From CAYLLT01 sp964591605 (GTDB taxonomy: Bacteria; Planctomycetota; Phycisphaerae; UBA1845; PWPN01): a stretch of DNA of 19,043 nt. The stretch is taken from contig CAZQEN010000126.1 in the NCBI GenBank assembly GCA_964591605.1, forward strand, positions 1 to 19,043, written 5' to 3'. Both the position numbers and the translations under genes were made by a program. Below are positions 15,113 to 19,043 of this stretch, one piece after another. A model generated the notes under the pieces. It was not told where the DNA came from and searched no databases. It saw nothing but the letters and a program-made list of their open reading frames with translations. The stretch's first letter is position 1; every line of letters begins with the position of its first letter.

Positions 15113-15238
15113 GTGAGAAGCGATACGCTGGACGGTGGACGTGAGAGGTTAGACGTGAGACGTGAGACGTTGGACGTGAGACGTGAGACGTCAAAGGCCA
15201 TCCCCTGCCCACGTCTCACGTCTCACTTCTCACGTCAC
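15113..15238 (+). repeat. Heptamer inverted repeat, copy C (start of paralogue C)
   Basis: This is the longest left arm. Eleven heptamers can be laid from 15113 to 15189, degenerate at first and regular from 15141 (GTGAGAG, GTTAGAC, GTGAGAC twice, GTTGGAC, GTGAGAC twice). The loop is 19 bases, nearly identical to that of copy A. The right arm (15211-15238) is shorter: ACGTCTC twice, ACTTCTC, ACGTCAC. The leader is 46 codons, so length changes have kept the frame. Confidence 0.9.
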
Positions 15239-17209
15239 AGGTTTCACACCCTGCTCATGCTGCTGTTCGCTGCCGGTGCTCACGCCGCGCCGCCGCTGGC
15301 CCCGACCATCACGTGGCCGGAAAAAGGAGCGGTGCTGGGCTCGAACCGCGTGGACGTGACCTGGTCGGGCGGAGGGCACGACCGGTACGAGGTTCACATC
15401 GGCTCGTACAACACGCCGTCGTCCGCCAACGGCTGGAACTCGGGCGAGGTGTCGGTGCCGTATCCAGGCGTCACGACGGTCGAGACGCCTCCGCTGGCGC
15501 CGCAGCAGAACTGGTACGTCTTCGTCCGCCTCCACAGCAGCGAGGGGTGGGGGCCGTGGAGCGCAGCGGGCCGGTGGTTCCATATCGGCGGCGAGCTGCT
15601 GAACGATCCGTATGTGGTAGCAAACACCGGATTGGAGTGGTGGAGCGATGCGGCCTACAACCCCGCCCGAAACGAGTACTGCATGACGTGGCAGAACGGC
15701 TACGTCATCCACTGGCGCCGGTTGGACTCGACCGGAGCCGTGCTGGGCACTGATTCTGCGCTGTCCGACGGCGTCACGCAGGGACATCACTTCTCCGTGG
15801 TGTGCTACAACAGCACCAGAGCCGAATACCTCATACTCTACTCGGGTTGGCTGGCGGACGATTCTGATCAGATGCGACTCGTGCGCGTGGACGCCGTGAC
15901 CGGCAACCAGATTGGAGGTACCATCTTCCTGGACGCCATAGGGACGAACGCCACGACGGGCGGACTGGATATCGCCTATTCGCCGACGGGCAATTCCTAC
16001 ATCGCCGTGTACGAGGTCTATAACGAGGGGAATGTCTATGGCCGGATACTGGATGCCCTAGGAAATCCGACAGGGTCGAGGTTCCCGATCGATACCCCAT
16101 CGCAGCAGTACAGCCGCAACCCGCAACTCGCGTGGAACTCCGTCAACAACGAGTATCTGGTCACCTATATGGGAGTGGGTACCGGCTCGTCGTGGGACTA
16201 TTGGGCGCAGAGGGTCAGTGCGTCGAATGGCGCACTGCTGGGCTCCAACCTGCAGGTGACCACCTCAGGCAACGTCTATAACTACGGAGGTGTTGCTTAT
16301 GATTCGGATGCGAACAGGTATCTCGTCGTCTACGACGGCGGCAGCAGCCCGCCGTACGGCCAGTTGGTGAGCCATACCGCCACATTGGTCGGCTCCGCAT
16401 TTGCGATGGGGGCCGGCGCCTCGACCGGCTGGGCGGCGGCCGTGTGCTACGACTCCTCCAAACATGAGTTTGTCGTGTCCTGGTCGGGCCTCCAAACGGC
16501 GACGAACTACAGCATGAGAGTGTCCCAGGCGGGCGTCCCCATCAGCAGCGCGTTCAGTAATACCGGAGCATGGGGGTCGATCGGCATCGGAAACTGGCCC
16601 CCGCGGCCGGTATACAACAGCGTGAACGATGAGTTCCTGATTCACTGGCACAACAGTTACGCTACGATCCTGAATCGCCGCTATAAATCGTACGCGCTGC
16701 CCGCTCCGGACACGACGCCGCCGGCCCCGGCCACCGGGTTGACCCTCACGCGGTATGCGAACGCCATGGGTCTGAGCTGGACAAACCCGTCCACGTCCGA
16801 TTTCGCGGGCACGATGATCCGCTTCAAGACGACGGGCTATCCGGCCGGCCCGACGGACGGGACGCTGGTGGTCGATGCGGCGAACGCACCGTCGACGTCC
16901 GATCATTTCGATCACATGAATCTCGCGCGCGGGACGTATTACTACGCGGCGTTCGCGTATGATGAAGTCATGAACTTCGCGGACGCGGGGCACGCCCAGG
17001 CGGCCATTCTGCCCGGTGATTTCGACGGCGATACGGACATCGATCAGGTCGATTTCGGGCATCTGCAGGCGTGCCTGACCGCGGACGGCGTCTCGTACAC
17101 GCCGGCCTGCCGCGACGCCGATCTCGAGGGCGACGGCGACGTGGACGCGGTGGACTTTGGCCTCTTTTTGCCGTGCATGGGTGGTTCGGATCTACCGCCG
17201 GGGTGTTGA
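15113..17209 (+). CDS. Secreted seven-repeat propeller protein with dockerin-like C-terminus, paralogue C
   Basis: This 698-residue paralogue of A and B has a 46-codon repeat-encoded leader. It is followed by a different hydrophobic core (LLMLLFAAGAHA), a fibronectin-like domain (about 60-160, WSGGGHDRYEVHIGS), and seven propeller-like repeats from about 179 to 522 (for example AAYNPARNEYCMTW, LAWNSVNNEYLVTY with WAQRVSASNGALLG, and PVYNSVNDEFLIHW). A second fibronectin-like domain (530-630) and a dockerin-like end (DFDGDTDIDQVDF and DLEGDGDVDAVDF) close with PPGC. It differs from A and B most in the propeller, while both fibronectin-like domains and the dockerin remain similar. GTG 15113 is the first start after an in-frame TGA. 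Confidence 0.88.
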   Translation: MRSDTLDGGRERLDVRRETLDVRRETSKAIPCPRLTSHFSRHRFHTLLMLLFAAGAHAAPPLAPTITWPEKGAVLGSNRVDVTWSGGGHDRYEVHIGSYNTPSSANGWNSGEVSVPYPGVTTVETPPLAPQQNWYVFVRLHSSEGWGPWSAAGRWFHIGGELLNDPYVVANTGLEWWSDAAYNPARNEYCMTWQNGYVIHWRRLDSTGAVLGTDSALSDGVTQGHHFSVVCYNSTRAEYLILYSGWLADDSDQMRLVRVDAVTGNQIGGTIFLDAIGTNATTGGLDIAYSPTGNSYIAVYEVYNEGNVYGRILDALGNPTGSRFPIDTPSQQYSRNPQLAWNSVNNEYLVTYMGVGTGSSWDYWAQRVSASNGALLGSNLQVTTSGNVYNYGGVAYDSDANRYLVVYDGGSSPPYGQLVSHTATLVGSAFAMGAGASTGWAAAVCYDSSKHEFVVSWSGLQTATNYSMRVSQAGVPISSAFSNTGAWGSIGIGNWPPRPVYNSVNDEFLIHWHNSYATILNRRYKSYALPAPDTTPPAPATGLTLTRYANAMGLSWTNPSTSDFAGTMIRFKTTGYPAGPTDGTLVVDAANAPSTSDHFDHMNLARGTYYYAAFAYDEVMNFADAGHAQAAILPGDFDGDTDIDQVDFGHLQACLTADGVSYTPACRDADLEGDGDVDAVDFGLFLPCMGGSDLPPGC

Positions 17210-17244
17210 ACGAAAGTGCGAAGGTGAGAAAGTGAGAAAGCGAC
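17210..17244 (+). repeat. Purine-rich spacer between paralogues C and D
   Basis: These 35 bases of GTGCGAAG and GTGAGAAAG units are homologous to the spacers before B and C. An in-frame TGA at 17233 lies three codons before the GTG at 17245. Confidence 0.7.
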
Positions 17245-17342
17245 GTGCGCCGTGAGACGCTGAAGGTGAGATGTGAGATGTTCAATGTGAGATGTTCAGA
17301 CCCCGGCGCCCAACATCCTGCATCTCACATCTCACGTCTCAC
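17245..17342 (+). repeat. Heptamer inverted repeat, copy D (start of paralogue D)
   Basis: The left arm is GTGCGCC, GTGAGAC, GCTGAAG, GTGAGAT, GTGAGAT, GTTCAAT, GTGAGAT, GTTCAGA (17245-17300). The right arm (17313-17342) is ACATCCT, GCATCTC, ACATCTC, ACGTCTC plus AC. The stretch 17266-17280 pairs perfectly over 15 bases with 17321-17335. The unit has drifted from GAC to GAT on the left, with ATC on the right. Confidence 0.88.
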
Positions 17343-19043
17343 ACCCCACAACCTCCCCGGTCTTGCCGCGCTGGTGGGGCTGCTGATCGGCGCACTCCCG
17401 GTATGCGCCGGGCCGCTGGGGGCGGGCGAGTTCGTCATCGCGACAAACGCGCGCTTTCCGGATGTGGCGTACAACAGCACGGACGGAACCTATCTGGTCG
17501 TGTACATGCAGTACCCCGCCCCCGCGCAGATCTGCGGTCGGTTCGTGACCGCGGACGGAGCGGTCAGCGGCGACGCCATCACTATTTCGACGGGCGTGAC
17601 CACGTACACGCTGTTCCCGTCGATTGCCTATAACGCGACCGACAACGAGTTCCTCGTGACCTGGGATGACGAGCGCGGCGGGGATACGACCTGGGGGCAG
17701 CGCGTGCGCGGATCGGACGGGGCGCTGCTCGGGCCGAACTTTCAGATCAGCCCCGGCCACGGCGTGCGGTCGGCCGCGGCGTGGAACGCGGCCCACAACG
17801 TCTATCTCGTCGCCTACTGGACGGTCTCCACGAGCGAGGTCCGCCACCGGCGCGTGAGCAACACCGGCGCACTGCTGGGCAGCGAGGTCAACGTCTCGAA
17901 CGACACCGCGTTCTCAGGCTATCCGGCGGTGGCATCCGATAACGGGAACCAGTTCCTGGTGACGTGGGATTACGAGGTCGTGGAGAACGTTCTGTCGATC
18001 CGCGGCCGGCGGGTCGACGCCTCCACCGGCGCTGCGCTGGGCAACCAGATCGTCGTCTCCGACAGCGGGCGCGAAGGCCGGTCCTGCATCGCATTCGATC
18101 CGGGCAGCAGCCGCTGGCTGGTACAGTTCAACCAGTCAAACCCGGGCCAGTCCTTCGACCAGTATGGCCAGTTCGTCAGCGTCACCGGGAGCCTCGTCGG
18201 CGGCAACTTCCCGATCGCGGCGACGCAGAACTTCGAGGGCGATACGCAATTCGGCGGTGATATTGCGTTCGCACCGCAGCCCGCCGCGCCGGCGGGCGGC
18301 CCCGGCCGGTATTTCAGCTCATTTGCGACGCAGGCGGGCATGGGCGGCATCGAATCGCTGCCCTCCGGTGCGCCCGTCACGCCGCAGACCGTCGTGCTCG
18401 GCACCGGCCTGGCCTACTTCAGCCTCAACAACGCCGCGGACACCAACCTGGATCGGTTTCTGACCGTCTGGGAGGGCGATACCGTCGATCCGCCGGTCGT
18501 CTTCCGCATCCGCGGGCGGGTGTACGCCGCCACCGACCTGATCCCGCCCGATCCGGTGCAGGCATTTACCGCACAGCCCGGCAGCCGGGCGGTGCGGTTG
18601 AACTGGACGAACCCGGCGACGCCGGATTTTGCGGGCACGATGATCCGCGTCAAGCCGGGCTCATATCCCACGGGTCCGGGCGACGGGCAGCTTCTGATCG
18701 ACAAGGCCGCTGCGCCGGGCTCGACGGATGCGTATCTGCACAGCGGGCTGGCCAGCGGAACAACGTACTACTACGCGGCGTTCGCGCACGACGCGCGGCC
18801 GAACCATGCGGCCGGCGTGACGGCCAGCGCTGTCGCGGGCATCCGCGGCGATTTCGAGCCGGACGGCGACGTCGATCTGAGCGATTTCGCGATGCTCCAG
18901 CGGTGCCTGTCGGGTGACGCGGCCGGCTACGGTGAAGGGTGCGCGGAGACGGATCTGGATGGGGACGCCGACGTGGACGGCAGCGATTTCGGCCTGTTTT
19001 TGCCCTGTCTGGCCGGCCCGGATCTGCCCCCGCCGCCGGGGTG
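17245..19043 (+). CDS. Secreted seven-repeat propeller protein with dockerin-like C-terminus, paralogue D (3' end cut by window)
   Basis: This open frame runs from 17245 to the window edge with no stop (599 codons plus two bases). The repeat-encoded leader (36 codons) precedes the hydrophobic LPGLAALVGLLIGALPVCAG. Unlike A-C it has no N-terminal fibronectin-like domain: the seven propeller-like repeats begin at about residue 70 (VAYNSTDGTYLVVY, IAYNATDNEFLVTW with WGQRVRGSDGALLG, AAWNAAHNVYLVAY, and others) and run to about 426. One fibronectin-like domain (430-530) and a dockerin-like end (DFEPDGDVDLSDF and DLDGDADVDGSDF) follow. The last codons match the PPGC ending of A-C; the final TG is probably the start of the terminal Cys codon, with the stop next. 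Starts at ATG 17278 or GTG 17287 are possible alternatives. Confidence 0.85.
   Translation, partial: MRRETLKVRCEMFNVRCSDPGAQHPASHISRLTPHNLPGLAALVGLLIGALPVCAGPLGAGEFVIATNARFPDVAYNSTDGTYLVVYMQYPAPAQICGRFVTADGAVSGDAITISTGVTTYTLFPSIAYNATDNEFLVTWDDERGGDTTWGQRVRGSDGALLGPNFQISPGHGVRSAAAWNAAHNVYLVAYWTVSTSEVRHRRVSNTGALLGSEVNVSNDTAFSGYPAVASDNGNQFLVTWDYEVVENVLSIRGRRVDASTGAALGNQIVVSDSGREGRSCIAFDPGSSRWLVQFNQSNPGQSFDQYGQFVSVTGSLVGGNFPIAATQNFEGDTQFGGDIAFAPQPAAPAGGPGRYFSSFATQAGMGGIESLPSGAPVTPQTVVLGTGLAYFSLNNAADTNLDRFLTVWEGDTVDPPVVFRIRGRVYAATDLIPPDPVQAFTAQPGSRAVRLNWTNPATPDFAGTMIRVKPGSYPTGPGDGQLLIDKAAAPGSTDAYLHSGLASGTTYYYAAFAHDARPNHAAGVTASAVAGIRGDFEPDGDVDLSDFAMLQRCLSGDAAGYGEGCAETDLDGDADVDGSDFGLFLPCLAGPDLPPPPG

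Noticed and set aside
10880..15154. GTTAGAC as an integron attC core site (GTTRRRY), making the array a cassette array
   Set aside because: The heptamer GTTAGAC fits GTTRRRY, but it sits in the 5' arm, the partner RYYYAAC is not at the other end in the right orientation, copy D lacks it, no integrase is visible, and stop-codon avoidance explains the variant better.
10866..17342. Heptamer arrays as a CRISPR array
   Set aside because: The unit is 7 bases and directly tandem, with no unique spacers between units, and no cas genes are present.

Overview
The window looks like GC-rich chromosome from a member of the Planctomycetota, probably a Phycisphaerae-like lineage. I infer this from the mix of PEP-CTERM and dockerin-type secreted proteins, the GTG starts, the domain make-up of the large surface proteins and the housekeeping genes. 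I saw no rRNA, tRNA, CRISPR array, transposase or integrase.

Left part (1-3108, all minus strand). These are translation genes: rplM and rpsI (ribosomal proteins L13 and S9) behind a good sigma70-type promoter and closed by an intrinsic terminator, a stand-alone methionyl-tRNA synthetase beta-type tRNA-binding protein, and the ribosome-silencing factor rsfS. Upstream of them is an orphan response regulator with a Cro/C1-type DNA-binding tail. Three intergenic hairpins resemble dispersed repeats.

Middle (3605-6075). A plus-strand protein of the glucosamine-6-phosphate isomerase/deaminase superfamily with an altered active-site loop faces a minus-strand GntR/LacI-type sugar regulator. Their convergent intergenic region holds three near-identical operator-like dyads, and a degenerate fourth lies in front of the regulator.

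Right part (6437-19043, all plus strand). This is an accessory surface-protein region: a 1051-residue secreted protein with repeated LamG-like and BACON-like modules and a degenerate dockerin, a PEP-CTERM protein, and a tandem array of four paralogues. Each paralogue has a signal peptide, seven propeller-like repeats, a fibronectin-III-like domain and a dockerin-like C-terminus. The fourth runs off the window about one codon plus stop before its expected end.

The most unusual feature is the start of each paralogue. A long inverted repeat is built from heptamers, (GTGAGAC)n on the left and (ACGTCTC)n on the right. Both arms stay in frame with the gene and would encode the basic N-terminal part of the signal peptide. 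A perfect GTGAGAC tandem would give an in-frame TGA every third unit. In all four copies every third unit is changed so that no stop arises, which strongly suggests that the repeat is translated.
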